Assembly: GCF_003337245.1 (NCBI RefSeq)
Contig: NZ_QPJE01000004.1
Coordinates: 1 to 64,000 of the forward strand
From: Halanaerobium sp. MA284_MarDTE_T2
Lineage (GTDB): Bacteria; Bacillota; Halanaerobiia; Halanaerobiales; Halanaerobiaceae
Reading direction: 5' to 3'
DNA length: 64,000 nt
The translations under genes and the position numbers were made by a program. Below are positions 44,051-52,598 of this stretch, piece by piece. Below the pieces are notes generated by a model. The model had not been told where the DNA came from. It saw nothing but the letters and a program-made list of their open reading frames with translations, and made no database searches. Positions within the stretch are counted from its first letter, which is position 1; every line of letters starts with the position of its first letter.

Positions 44051-45724
44051 TTGGATTTAAATATTCTTATTGGAGGAGAAGCAGGTCAGGGGTTGAAAAC
44101 TGTTGAATCCCTGCTTACCAAAACATTTTCGCGCTATGGATATTATCTTTTCAGCAGTAAAGATTATATGTCTCGTATTAGAGGTGGACACAACTTTATG
44201 CAGGTTAGAATAAGTGATGAAAAAATTGATGGGCCTGATCCAGGAATTGATTTACTCCTTGCCCTTAATGAAGAAACTGTAGAAATTCACCGAGATGATG
44301 TTAATGAAGATGGTATTATTATTTCTTCATCTGGTGAGGAAGAAGATGATATTGTAAAGATAGATGCAGCCAGTATGGCAGAAGAAATTAATCCGAAAGC
44401 AGTTAATACGGTGTTTGTTGGAACTGCTTTAAAGGTGCTGGGTTTACCCATTACTGAAGCAGAAAAAGTGCTTGAAGAGCATTTTGCTGATAAAAAAAGT
44501 GTTATTGAAGACAATAAAAAACTACTAAAGAAGGGTTATGAAGCAGGAAAACAGCTATTTAATTTAAAAGATCTGGGAACTAAAAAAGATAGAATGGTTA
44601 TTGATGGAAATAGTGCGGTCGGTCTTGGAGCAGCACTTGCAGGTGTCAGTTTTTATGCTGCCTATCCAATGTCCCCATCCACAGGTATTTTAAATTACCT
44701 GGCAGGGAAACAGGAAGAACTGGGTATTGTTGTTGAACAGGCAGAAGATGAAATTGCAGCAATAAATATGGTTCTTGGAGGTTCCTATAGTGGAATGCGG
44801 TCTATGACAGGTACTTCTGGTGGAGGACTGGCCCTTATGGCCGAAGGAGTTGGACTGGCTGGAATTACAGAAACTCCAGTAGTAATTGCTGATGTACAGC
44901 GTCCTGGTCCTGCTACAGGTCTCCCCACTAGAACAGGACAGGGGGATCTGCTTTTTGCAGTTAATATTTCTCAGGATGAATTTCCCCTTATGGTTCTGGC
45001 ACCTAAGGATCAGGAAGATGCAGTTTATCAGACATTTCGGGCTTTTGATATTGCAGAAAAATATCAGATACCGGTAATTATATTAAGTAATCAGTTTTTG
45101 GCAGATGCATCTAAAACAATAGACAGAATAAATCTTGATGATTTAAAAATAGAGCGCTATTTTGTAGATGAAGATCAGGTAGAAGAAGAATATAAACGTT
45201 ATAAATATACAGCAGATGGTATATCACCGAGGGCATATCCGGGCCAGCTTAAAGGCCAGATTGTGCTGACCGACAGTGATGAGCACGATGAACTGGGCCA
45301 TATTGTTGAAGATGGAGAAAAAAGAAATATGATGGTCAAAAAAAGAGCCAAAAAACTGCAGAAATTGAAAGATAACGACCTCTGTGAGCCAGATTATTAT
45401 GGATCTGATAAGCCGGAATATATTTTTGTCGGTTGGGGTTCTACTGCTGGGCCGATAGCTGAGGCAAGAAAGATGCTTTCAGATGAATTTAAAGTGGCAC
45501 AGCTTGCATTTGGAGATGTCTGGCCTTTACCAGAAAAAACCATCAGAGAAAAAGCAGAAAATGGAGCAGAACTGATTTTTGTTGAGAGTAATGCCAGTTC
45601 ACAGTTTGCCAGACTTGTTAGAAGTGAAACAGGAATAAAAGCAGATTACAGTATTGTAAAATATGATGGACGTCCTTTCTCAGGTAGAGAAATCTATAGA
45701 AGATTTAAGGAAGAGGTGAAATAA
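44051..45724 (+). CDS. 2-oxoacid:ferredoxin oxidoreductase, fused gamma-alpha subunit
   Basis: 557 residues. The gamma domain (about 1-180) has LIGGEAGQGLKTVESLL and SRIRGGHNFMQVRIS. The alpha domain (about 185-557) has FYAAYPMSPSTGILNYLA, VEQAEDEIAAINMVLGGSYSG and TGTSGGGLALMAEGVGLAG. This gamma-alpha fusion is the KorA/OorA type. It oxidises a 2-oxoacid to acyl-CoA and reduces ferredoxin. The substrate (2-oxoglutarate or other) is not determined. TTG start with GGAGG 8 bases upstream; the beta gene follows at 2 bases. Confidence 0.88.
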   Translation: MDLNILIGGEAGQGLKTVESLLTKTFSRYGYYLFSSKDYMSRIRGGHNFMQVRISDEKIDGPDPGIDLLLALNEETVEIHRDDVNEDGIIISSSGEEEDDIVKIDAASMAEEINPKAVNTVFVGTALKVLGLPITEAEKVLEEHFADKKSVIEDNKKLLKKGYEAGKQLFNLKDLGTKKDRMVIDGNSAVGLGAALAGVSFYAAYPMSPSTGILNYLAGKQEELGIVVEQAEDEIAAINMVLGGSYSGMRSMTGTSGGGLALMAEGVGLAGITETPVVIADVQRPGPATGLPTRTGQGDLLFAVNISQDEFPLMVLAPKDQEDAVYQTFRAFDIAEKYQIPVIILSNQFLADASKTIDRINLDDLKIERYFVDEDQVEEEYKRYKYTADGISPRAYPGQLKGQIVLTDSDEHDELGHIVEDGEKRNMMVKKRAKKLQKLKDNDLCEPDYYGSDKPEYIFVGWGSTAGPIAEARKMLSDEFKVAQLAFGDVWPLPEKTIREKAENGAELIFVESNASSQFARLVRSETGIKADYSIVKYDGRPFSGREIYRRFKEEVK

Positions 45725-45726
45725 TA

Positions 45727-46578
45727 ATGGCAGAACTAAAAAATTTTGAAGCAGACCGTGAAACTGCCTGGTGTCCTGGATGTGGCAACTTTCCACTCAG
45801 GACAGCGCTTTCTGAAGCTCTGACTGAAATGGATTTAAATCCGGAACAGATAACGATGTTTACCGGAATCGGTCAGGCTGCAAAGATGCCTCACTATATA
45901 AAAGTAAATGGGTTTAATGGTCTACACGGCAGATCTTTGCCTCCAGCAGTTGGTATGAAGCTGGCCAATCCAGAAATGACAGTAATTGTTGAATCAGGAG
46001 ATGGATGCAGCTATGGTGAAGGTGGAAATCACATTCTGCACAATATAAGGCGGAATCTTGACATTATTCATCTTGTCCATGACAATCAGATTTATGGTCT
46101 AACAAAGGGACAGGCATCTCCCACAACTGGATATGATATTAAAACCGATGTACAGACACACGGCATTAATGCTGAACCGTTTAACCCGGTTAGGTTTGCT
46201 GTGGGAATGAAGGCCAGTTTTGTAGCCAGGAGCTTTGTTGGTGATAGAGAACACCTTAAAGAAATGATAAAAGCTGCCAGACAGCACAGAGGTTATGCTT
46301 TAATAGATATTTTTCAGCCCTGTGTATCTTTCAATAAGGTTAATACCTATCAGTGGTATAAAGAAAGAGTATATAAATTGAAAGATCATGATCCATCTGA
46401 TTATGAAGCTGCAGTTAGATTAGCAGATGAATTTGGAGATAAGATTCCAATAGGGATAATTTATAAAGAAGAAAAGCCAACTTTTAGAGATAGGATACCA
46501 TTTCTTGGAGATAGAGCTCTTGTCAATAGAAAAGTTGAGGTTCAGGACATGGAGTATTTGCTGGATGAATTTAAATAA
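45727..46578 (+). CDS. 2-oxoacid:ferredoxin oxidoreductase beta subunit
   Basis: 283 residues. TAWCPGCGNFPLRTAL binds part of a [4Fe-4S] cluster; GDGCSYGEGGNHILHNIRRN and NQIYGLTKGQASPT bind thiamine diphosphate and magnesium. With the fused subunit it forms a two-subunit enzyme without a ferredoxin-like delta subunit. AAGAGGTG precedes the ATG. Confidence 0.9.
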   Translation: MAELKNFEADRETAWCPGCGNFPLRTALSEALTEMDLNPEQITMFTGIGQAAKMPHYIKVNGFNGLHGRSLPPAVGMKLANPEMTVIVESGDGCSYGEGGNHILHNIRRNLDIIHLVHDNQIYGLTKGQASPTTGYDIKTDVQTHGINAEPFNPVRFAVGMKASFVARSFVGDREHLKEMIKAARQHRGYALIDIFQPCVSFNKVNTYQWYKERVYKLKDHDPSDYEAAVRLADEFGDKIPIGIIYKEEKPTFRDRIPFLGDRALVNRKVEVQDMEYLLDEFK

Positions 46579-46684
46579 AATTTAGTGTTTATTTGTTTAT
46601 TAATCAGAAAAGACTTAATTTGGTTCTGTCTAAAAATCTATGAAAAAGTGATATTGAAGTTAGAAATTTCAAAGGAGGATAATA

Positions 46685-47170
46685 ATGAATATTTATGATT
46701 TTGCTATTAATTTTGAAAGAGAGAATCGCGAATTTTACGAAAAATGTGCTGCAGAATCAGCAAGTGATAACTTAAAACAGGTTTTTTTGGATCTGGCCGA
46801 AGAAGAGAAAAAACATGAAGAAATAGTAAAACAGCTTAAAGAAGAAAAAACAGTTGATGAAGTTGAAGCAGGTATTCTGCCAAAAGCTAAAAAAGCTTTT
46901 GAAAAGATTTCAAAGGAACTTCCAGAAGGTGTACTGCCAAAAGAACAGGTTGATGTTTATAAACAGGCTAAAGACATGGAAACAAAAAGCTATGATTTTT
47001 ATACAGAAAAAGCTGAAGAATCAGATCTCCCACAGGTCAAAAAAACATTTAAGAGGCTGGCCGAAGAAGAGAAAAAACACGAAAAAATTATAGAAAACAT
47101 TGTTGAAATGGTAAATCGCCCCAACACATGGCTTGATGATGCAGAATGGTATCATCTGGAAGATTATTAA
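46685..47170 (+). CDS. Ferritin-like / rubrerythrin-type di-iron protein
   Basis: 161 residues of four-helix-bundle type. FERENREFYEKCA and DLAEEEKKHEEIV form the first E...ExxH half; AKDMETKSYDFYTEKAEES and LAEEEKKHEKII the second, giving a complete di-iron site. The C-terminal rubredoxin domain of rubrerythrin is absent; the protein ends RPNTWLDDAEWYHLEDY. It probably reduces peroxide or handles iron. AAAGGAGG precedes the ATG. Monocistronic. Confidence 0.85.
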   Translation: MNIYDFAINFERENREFYEKCAAESASDNLKQVFLDLAEEEKKHEEIVKQLKEEKTVDEVEAGILPKAKKAFEKISKELPEGVLPKEQVDVYKQAKDMETKSYDFYTEKAEESDLPQVKKTFKRLAEEEKKHEKIIENIVEMVNRPNTWLDDAEWYHLEDY

Positions 47171-47201
47171 AAAACAGCAGCTTATATACCATTTATAAGT
47201 G

Positions 47202-47240
47202 TAATTATGAAGTTAAAATTTAAACTTCATAATTATATTA
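47202..47240 (+). terminator. AT-rich hairpin after the ferritin-like gene
   Basis: TAATTATGAAGTT and AACTTCATAATTA pair across a short AT-rich loop, followed by TATTACTTAT. The stem is long but lacks a good T-run. Confidence 0.45.
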
Positions 47241-47309
47241 CTTATATTACTTATTTAATCCATTCAATTAATTTATTCAATAAAATATTGGAATAAGACT
47301 ATAATTTAA

Positions 47310-47392
47310 ATCAGGAACAGAGAAAATAAATAGATAACTTTTCTCTTAATATAAGGTTATATCTATTTGTTCTCTGTTTCTGATATTTTATT
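47310..47392 (+). repeat. Long near-perfect inverted repeat
   Basis: ATCAGGAACAGAGAA followed by AAATAGAT (47310-47335 region) pairs with ATCTATTTGTTCTCTG followed by TTTCTGAT (47361-47384), a stem of about 26 bp with few mismatches, then ATTTTATTG. It may be a very strong terminator or a small mobile palindrome. No other copy was noticed in the window. Confidence 0.6.
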
Positions 47393-47447
47393 GTGAAATA
47401 TTTTCTGAAAATTTAATTTTTTATCATTTACATGTTTTATAATATTG

Positions 47448-47505
47448 ATGTGTCCACAAAAATGAGTTAGAGAGCAAATAACCTTTTGATGGGAGAACCT
47501 AATAT
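47448..47505 (-). repeat. Dispersed repeat family B, internally deleted copy
   Basis: GTGTCCACAAAAATGAGTTAG joins the right end of the 25112 copy (in reverse complement) directly to its CTCTAACTCATT interior; AGCAAATAACCTTTTGATGG and GAGAACCT follow. The internal 40-odd bases are lost at a shared ATG, as if by recombination or slippage. Confidence 0.65.
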
Positions 47506-47544
47506 TTAAATAAAGAAAAAATTGTTAAAAAATGGGGAGAATCT

Positions 47545-47828
47545 TTAAAAATATCTGGACTTTCCCCATTTTTTATATACTGCTGCAAAAAGGGAAGATG
47601 CAGGAATATTGAAATTTTTAGTCAATGAATCTTAACGAAATGAAGGAAGAAATAGGGTTGAACTGCAGGATGGAGTGAGCTAATCATGAGTCAGGAGGAC
47701 TCATTGATTAGTGTGCCCTATTTCACAACCGAATTGTGTTTTAGATAAATCTAAAAATTTCGTTGATGACTAAAGCCCCCTTTTTGCAGCTTGAAAATAA
47801 ATTTTGGGGAAACTCCTATTAAAAATAT
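47545..47828 (+). mobile_element. 264-bp MITE, copy 2, with 10-bp target duplication
   Basis: The element spans 47555-47818, flanked by TTAAAAATAT at 47545-47554 and 47819-47828 (the match extends two more bases, CT, by chance or because the end is set differently). Its length is identical to copy 1, with about four differences between the copies. It lies 77 bases upstream of the UPF0316 gene and may supply or disturb its promoter. Confidence 0.88.
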
Positions 47829-47895
47829 CTATTGAACTTTTTTTTCTTTAGTGTTAAACTACTATAGATATTATATCTATAGGAGGAAATATTTT

Positions 47896-48420
47896 ATGAT
47901 TAAGATATTATTAGGTGGATTGTTAATTTTTATGGCTAGAGTTGTCGACGTATCTTTAGGTACAATGCGGGTTCTTATGATATTTAAATCTCAGAGATTA
48001 TATGCAGCATTAATTGGTTTTGTTGAGGTGATAGTATATATTATTGCCTTAAATAGAGTAGTTACAACCCTTGACAATCCATTTAATTTAATTGTATATG
48101 CACTGGGTTTTGCAGTAGGTAATTTTGTTGGAAGTCTGCTTGAAGAAAAAGTTGCTATTGGGCAGGTAACTGTTAATGTAATAACATCCAATACAAGTTG
48201 TGAAATGATAGAACAAATGAGAGGAGAAGGATATGGAGTAACTGTTGTAGATGGTGAAGGGAAAAAAGGGAAGAAAAAAATACTTTTTGTAACACTGGAA
48301 AGAAAAAATTTAAGGCATTTTTTCGAAATTATTGATGATTGTGAACCTGAATCATTTGTCAATATTCTGGATTCGCGTTCTACTAGAGGGGGATATTTTA
48401 AAACTGCAAAGAAAAAATAG
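47896..48420 (+). CDS. UPF0316 (DUF5698/DUF2179) membrane protein
   Basis: 174 residues. The N-terminal part (about 1-85) has three membrane helices with RVVDVSLGTMRVLMIFKSQR, the DUF5698 signature. The C-terminal cytoplasmic domain (about 95-165) is DUF2179-like: MIEQMRGEGYGVTVVDGEG and FVTLERKNLRHFFEIIDD. No biochemical role is known. AGGAGG precedes the ATG at 47896. Earlier in-frame codons back to 47851 lack a ribosome binding site. Confidence 0.85.
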   Translation: MIKILLGGLLIFMARVVDVSLGTMRVLMIFKSQRLYAALIGFVEVIVYIIALNRVVTTLDNPFNLIVYALGFAVGNFVGSLLEEKVAIGQVTVNVITSNTSCEMIEQMRGEGYGVTVVDGEGKKGKKKILFVTLERKNLRHFFEIIDDCEPESFVNILDSRSTRGGYFKTAKKK

Positions 48421-48435
48421 TGTAATATATGCTTA

Positions 48436-48477
48436 TGTGATATAGCTCATAGAATATAATATTGACTAATATATAAT
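48436..48477 (+). promoter_or_regulatory. CRP-like box and -10 element of hcp
   Basis: TGTGA-TATAGC-TCATA (48436-48451) matches the CRP pattern TGTGA-N6-TCACA at 9 of 10 positions. TATAAT at 48472-48477 predicts transcription from about 48484, which puts the box centre near -41, the class II activator position. No good -35 is present, as expected for an activated promoter. The likely regulator is encoded at 51687-52355. Confidence 0.55.
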
Positions 48478-48578
48478 TATACTTGACTGAGGTACTTGAT
48501 TTTGTCTGTTTTTTTTAAATTTATGGATTAAAATTTTTTAGTCCATAATGGATTATTTTTAAAAGGGAGGAATATATT

Positions 48579-50249
48579 ATGTCAATGTTTTGTTATCAGT
48601 GTCAGGAAACAGCTAAAAATGAAGGCTGTACAGCAAGAGGTGTCTGTGGGAAAGATGCAGATGTTGCAAATTTACAGGATTTATTGATATTTGTGCTCAA
48701 GGGTATTTCTGTTTATGCCGAAAAGGCTGAAGAAGAAGGTGTGGAGGTTTCTAAAAAAACAGCTCCATTTATTATGGAAGGTCTATTTGCAACAGTAACA
48801 AACGTAAACTTTAATCCAGAAAGATTTGAAGACTTAATTGAAGAGGCTTTTGCATTGCGAGATGAAGTTAAAGCAAAATTTGAAAAAACATATAAAGAAA
48901 ATCATGGCAAAGAATTTGATGGAGATCTGCCCGAACACTGTACATGGTACAGTGATAGTGCTGAAGACTTTTACAGCAAAGGTGAAAATATAGGTGTGCT
49001 GGAAACAGAAGATGTAGATGTAAGATCTCTAAGAGAACTGGCTACATATGGACTCAAGGGTATTGCAGCTTATGGAGATCATGCCAGAATTCTGGGCAAA
49101 CATAAAGAGGAAATAGATAAGTTTACACAAAAATGCCTGGCAGCCACTACTGATGACAGTTTAAGTGTAGATGATCTGGTTGGTCTGGTTATGGAAACCG
49201 GAGAAATGGCTGTAGAGACAATGGCTATACTTGATGAAGCAAATACTTCAACTTATGGACATCCGGAGCCAACAGATGTAAATATTGGAGTTAGTGATAA
49301 CCCTGGTATTTTAATCAGTGGTCATGATCTAAAAGATATGGAAGAATTATTAGAGCAGACTGAGGGTACTGGTATAGATGTTTATACACATGGAGAAATG
49401 CTGCCAGCTAACTCATATCCAGCATTCAAAAAATATGATCATTTTGTAGGTAATTATGGTGGTTCATGGTGGCATCAGGATAAAGAATTTGAATCATTTA
49501 ATGGTCCAATTCTTATGACAACAAACTGTATTACACCTGTTAAAGATTCTTATAAAGATAGAATATTTACAACAGGAATGGCAGGATATCCTGAGGTAAC
49601 CCATATTCCTGATCGTAAAAAAGGAGAAAGCAAAGATTTTTCTGAACTGATCAAATTGGCTAAAACTTGTGATTCACCAGTTCAGTTAGAAGAAGGTACA
49701 ATACCTGGTGGTTATGCCCGCAACACTGTAATGAGTGTAGCTGACAAGGTAATTGAGGCTGTAAAAAATGGAGATATAGGACGCTTTGTAGTAATGGCTG
49801 GCTGTGATGGCCGCTTTAAATCCAGAGAATACTTTACAGATGTGGCTAAAGAATTACCAGAAGATGCTGTGATTCTAACAGCTGGCTGTGCTAAGTACCG
49901 CTACAACAAGCTTGATCTGGGAGATATTGGTGGAATTCCAAGAGTATTAGATGCCGGTCAGTGTAATGACTCTTATTCCTTAGCTTATATTGCTTTACAG
50001 CTTAAAGAAGCTATGGATGTAGATGATATCAATGATTTACCAATTTCTTATGATATTGCCTGGTATGAGCAGAAAGCTGTAGCAGTATTACTTGCACTGC
50101 TATCTCTGGGGATCAAAGGAATTCGTCTAGGACCCACACTGCCAGCATTTATATCAGAGAATGTATTAAATGTACTGGTTGATAAGTTTGATATTAAGCC
50201 AACCGGTGATGTTAAAGAAGATGCTGCAGCTATTATGGCTGGTGAATAA
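48579..50249 (+). CDS. hcp: Hydroxylamine reductase / hybrid cluster protein
   Basis: 556 residues, full length. The N-terminal [19 protein letters not shown] gives CX2CX8CX5C, the cubane-cluster spacing of the class I proteins of strict anaerobes. The hybrid cluster ligands lie in [39 protein letters not shown] and DAGQCNDSY. It reduces hydroxylamine in vitro and acts in nitric oxide detoxification in known bacteria. GGGAGG precedes the ATG. No hcr reductase gene follows. Confidence 0.95.
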   Translation: MSMFCYQCQETAKNEGCTARGVCGKDADVANLQDLLIFVLKGISVYAEKAEEEGVEVSKKTAPFIMEGLFATVTNVNFNPERFEDLIEEAFALRDEVKAKFEKTYKENHGKEFDGDLPEHCTWYSDSAEDFYSKGENIGVLETEDVDVRSLRELATYGLKGIAAYGDHARILGKHKEEIDKFTQKCLAATTDDSLSVDDLVGLVMETGEMAVETMAILDEANTSTYGHPEPTDVNIGVSDNPGILISGHDLKDMEELLEQTEGTGIDVYTHGEMLPANSYPAFKKYDHFVGNYGGSWWHQDKEFESFNGPILMTTNCITPVKDSYKDRIFTTGMAGYPEVTHIPDRKKGESKDFSELIKLAKTCDSPVQLEEGTIPGGYARNTVMSVADKVIEAVKNGDIGRFVVMAGCDGRFKSREYFTDVAKELPEDAVILTAGCAKYRYNKLDLGDIGGIPRVLDAGQCNDSYSLAYIALQLKEAMDVDDINDLPISYDIAWYEQKAVAVLLALLSLGIKGIRLGPTLPAFISENVLNVLVDKFDIKPTGDVKEDAAAIMAGE

Positions 50250-50276
50250 GAATTTTAATAATGATTGACTATTTAA

Positions 50277-50310
50277 GGCCTGTCAGCATATTGCCGGCAG
50301 GTCTTTTTTT
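50277..50310 (+). terminator. Terminator after hcp
   Basis: GGCCTG (50277-50282) pairs with CAGGTC with one G-T pair, followed by TTTTTTT. The rest of the 332-base gap to the chemoreceptor is AT-rich with TATAAT-like boxes near 50371 and 50430 but no clear -35. Confidence 0.75.
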
Positions 50311-50581
50311 AGTTGATATTATTAAACATATATTTACTTATAGAAAATAGAAAAACATACCTAATTATTGTATAATAGTAAACAATAAGATCATTTAAAT
50401 ACCAATAAAAAGGGATGGTTTTGTTACATATTATTATATAATTTGATTTAATTGAAAAAAATCTCGGTTCAAATTATTGATTTTTTAGGTAAAAAGTTAT
50501 ATATTTAATAAAGAGGATAATATTGCATTAGTCTGGTAAAAATAATAAATCCAACTATAATTTGGAATGCGGAGGGGTTTT

Positions 50582-51424
50582 ATGCTTAATATTGGAATAA
50601 TTGGTGCAGGTTCTGGTGGAGTCTCTATTTTAGATACTTTTTTGAATATGGATGACATAAATATCATTGGAGTTTGTGATTCAGATTTTTCTGCTCCAGG
50701 AATTATTAAAGCAAAAGAAAATAGTATTCCTGTTTATGATGATTTTAATGATCTTTTAAATTTAAAAGGAGAAAAAGTAATTTTAGAGGTCACTGGAAAT
50801 AGAAAGCTGTCAGAATTGGTGAAAGAATCAGCAGATGCAGAAACAAAGATTATTGATTCAGAAACTGCTTTAATTCTTTTTAAAATTGTTAATTCCAGAG
50901 AAGATATGATACAAAAAATGGAAGAAGAAGCAGATAAACTCAGTCGACTTGCCGGTGATATTGGGAGTACAATTGAGGAAATCAGCAGCCTCAACCAAAA
51001 AAATATAAAGGATCTGGATGAGACAGCAGAGAAATTAAGATCTGCCTCAGAAAGCAGTAAAACAAACCTTCAGAAAACAAATGATATAGTAAAATTTATT
51101 AAAACAGTTTCTGATCAGACAAAGATGCTGGGATTAAATGCCGCAATAGAAGCGGCAAGAGCAGATGTAAAAGCAAATGGATTTAATGTAGTTGCAGATG
51201 AAATAAGAAAACTAGCAGATGAGACAGGATCTTCAGTTAAGGAGATAACAGGATTTATTAATAATCTTAATGAAGCAACTGAAAATACTCGAATTAATAT
51301 TAAAGTTATGAACGAGAGAGTTGTTAAATTTACAGAAAACGAAAAGATTATAACAGAAAAACTTCAAAATGCAGCAGTTGAAATGACTGATATGGCTGAA
51401 AGCCTAGCTAAAATAATTGAATAA
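50582..51424 (+). CDS. Soluble chemoreceptor with Rossmann-fold sensor domain
   Basis: 280 residues without membrane segments. Residues 1-110 form a Rossmann-type domain: [14 protein letters not shown], a [17 protein letters not shown] strand-turn and VILEVTGN, as in NAD(P)-binding dehydrogenase folds. A coiled coil leads to the MCP signalling hairpin, [18 protein letters not shown], then [17 protein letters not shown]. It would signal to CheA from the cytoplasm, perhaps reporting NAD(H) redox state or a metabolite. GGAGGGG lies before the ATG at 50582; an in-frame ATG at 50567 precedes that site. Same strand as hcp. Confidence 0.85.
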   Translation: MLNIGIIGAGSGGVSILDTFLNMDDINIIGVCDSDFSAPGIIKAKENSIPVYDDFNDLLNLKGEKVILEVTGNRKLSELVKESADAETKIIDSETALILFKIVNSREDMIQKMEEEADKLSRLAGDIGSTIEEISSLNQKNIKDLDETAEKLRSASESSKTNLQKTNDIVKFIKTVSDQTKMLGLNAAIEAARADVKANGFNVVADEIRKLADETGSSVKEITGFINNLNEATENTRINIKVMNERVVKFTENEKIITEKLQNAAVEMTDMAESLAKIIE

Positions 51425-51476
51425 AACTTCGAAAATTAAAATAAATGATAGGTGAAATTATATTCTGTGGAGTGGA

Positions 51477-51590
51477 ATGAGATTTATGACAGCTGCCGGC
51501 ATATTAAAAATAGAAATAGATGTAGATATAACGTTTGTAATGGAAAGATTGAGTGAATGGTTATCAACAACCTATCCGATTAAAGTTTAA
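51477..51590 (+). CDS. Possible 37-residue small protein
   Basis: The ORF reads MRFMTAAGILKIEIDVDITF and ends LSTTYPIKV. GGAG lies 4 bases before the ATG; a second ATG 9 bases on is better spaced. No family is recognised; it could be a remnant of a larger gene or a real small protein. It sits between the chemoreceptor and the terminator at 51663. Confidence 0.3.
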   Translation: MRFMTAAGILKIEIDVDITFVMERLSEWLSTTYPIKV

Positions 51591-51662
51591 ATAAAAAGTA
51601 GAAGTTATATATACTGATACAAATTTTTTTGTAGAAAATGGTGAAAGAAATATAAAGGTAGA

Positions 51663-51690
51663 AAAACAGCCCTCGAGGGCTGTTTTTTAA
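51663..51690 (+). terminator. Symmetrical terminator between convergent genes
   Basis: AAAACAGCCCTCGAGGGCTGTTTT is a perfect palindrome followed by TT on the plus strand and by TTTTTC on the minus strand. It ends transcripts from both sides; the last bases overlap the regulator stop codon. Confidence 0.88.
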
Positions 51691-52355
51691 TGATAATTTT
51701 TCAATTCTTCCGGTTTATATATTATTATTTTTTTTCTGGAGGTTTTTATAATCCCTTCACTTTCAAACCGGCTCAGCATTCTGGAAACAGTTTCACGGCT
51801 GCTGCCGATCATACTGGCAAGTTCCTGCTGTGTAAGAGGTATATCAAGAATTATATTTCCATTTTTTTCTATACCATATTTTTGAGATAAAAAAGTCAGC
51901 AGGCTGGCCATTTTTCCAGAACTGTCTTTTAAAGCAATATCTCTTACATTTTGCTGTGCTCTGCGCAATCTGGTGCTCATTTCCTGCAGCAGTTTAATTC
52001 CAATAGCGGGATTTTCCATAATTACATTTTCTAAATCAGCCTGATTAAAAATTATCAAATCAGTTTTTTTCATTGTTACTGCACTGGCAGGATAATTTCC
52101 CCTGTCAAAAGCAACTATTTCAGCAATTATATCATTATTGGAGAAAATATTTAATATTTGTTCATCTCCATTTTCAATCATCTTTACCAGTTTGACCTGG
52201 CCGGATTTGATAACAAAGAATTTGCTGCCTGTTTCTCCTTCAAAAAAAATGTATTCACCTTTTTTATACTTTTTTTCGGATGCAATACTATTTATAACTT
52301 TCAATTCATCTTCTGATAAAAGACTAAAAAAAGGCACATTATTTTTTATCGACAT
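51687..52355 (-). CDS. CRP/FNR-family transcriptional regulator
   Basis: 222 residues. The cyclic-nucleotide-like beta roll (about 1-120) has GEYIFFEGETGSKFFVIKSG, and the HTH recognition helix reads SSRETVSRMLSRFE. RETVSR is the CRP-type reading head for TGTGA half-sites, which fits the boxes at 48436 and 52430. The protein has no Cys, so it cannot hold an FNR-type Fe-S cluster; it might sense via haem or a small ligand as HcpR/DNR-type regulators do. The ATG at 52355 has GAGGTGA upstream; an in-frame start at 52376 lacks one. Divergent from the module at 52599. Confidence 0.88.
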   Translation of the reverse strand: MSIKNNVPFFSLLSEDELKVINSIASEKKYKKGEYIFFEGETGSKFFVIKSGQVKLVKMIENGDEQILNIFSNNDIIAEIVAFDRGNYPASAVTMKKTDLIIFNQADLENVIMENPAIGIKLLQEMSTRLRRAQQNVRDIALKDSSGKMASLLTFLSQKYGIEKNGNIILDIPLTQQELASMIGSSRETVSRMLSRFESEGIIKTSRKKIIIYKPEELKNYH

Positions 52356-52429
52356 TAATTTCACCTCTACTAACATATTATATTCTATATAATATGATAA
52401 TCAATTTTTTTTAAAATTACAAGGAATTA

Positions 52430-52472
52430 GGTGACATAAGTCACAGATTAAAGTTGAGTTAAATGCTAAACT
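52430..52472 (+). promoter_or_regulatory. CRP-like box and extended -10 of the DUF1858/GTPase/ATPase operon
   Basis: GGTGACATAAGTCACA (52430-52445) is a perfect GTGAC-N4-GTCAC palindrome and fits GTGA-N6-TCAC. An extended -10, TGCTAAACT (TAAACT at 52467-52472), gives a start near 52479, so the box centre is at about -41. The position matches that at hcp. It could also affect the divergent regulator gene. Confidence 0.6.
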
Positions 52473-52598
52473 TTATATTGTAAGCAAAATTGATTGATAT
52501 TGAATAATAATATTACATTTTGTGTTTAAATATATGCAGTTATATAATTGGTTTTACAGATTTTAAAATTATTTTAAAACAAAGCAGGAGTGATAAAA

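Noticed and set aside
48421-48578. HcpR-type TTGAC-N4-GTCAA palindrome before hcp
   Set aside because: TTGAC occurs twice (48462 and 48483) but neither has a GTCAA partner at the right distance; the TGTGA-N6-TCATA box is the better candidate.
51687-52355. FNR-type oxygen sensor
   Set aside because: The protein contains no Cys, so it cannot hold the Fe-S cluster of FNR.
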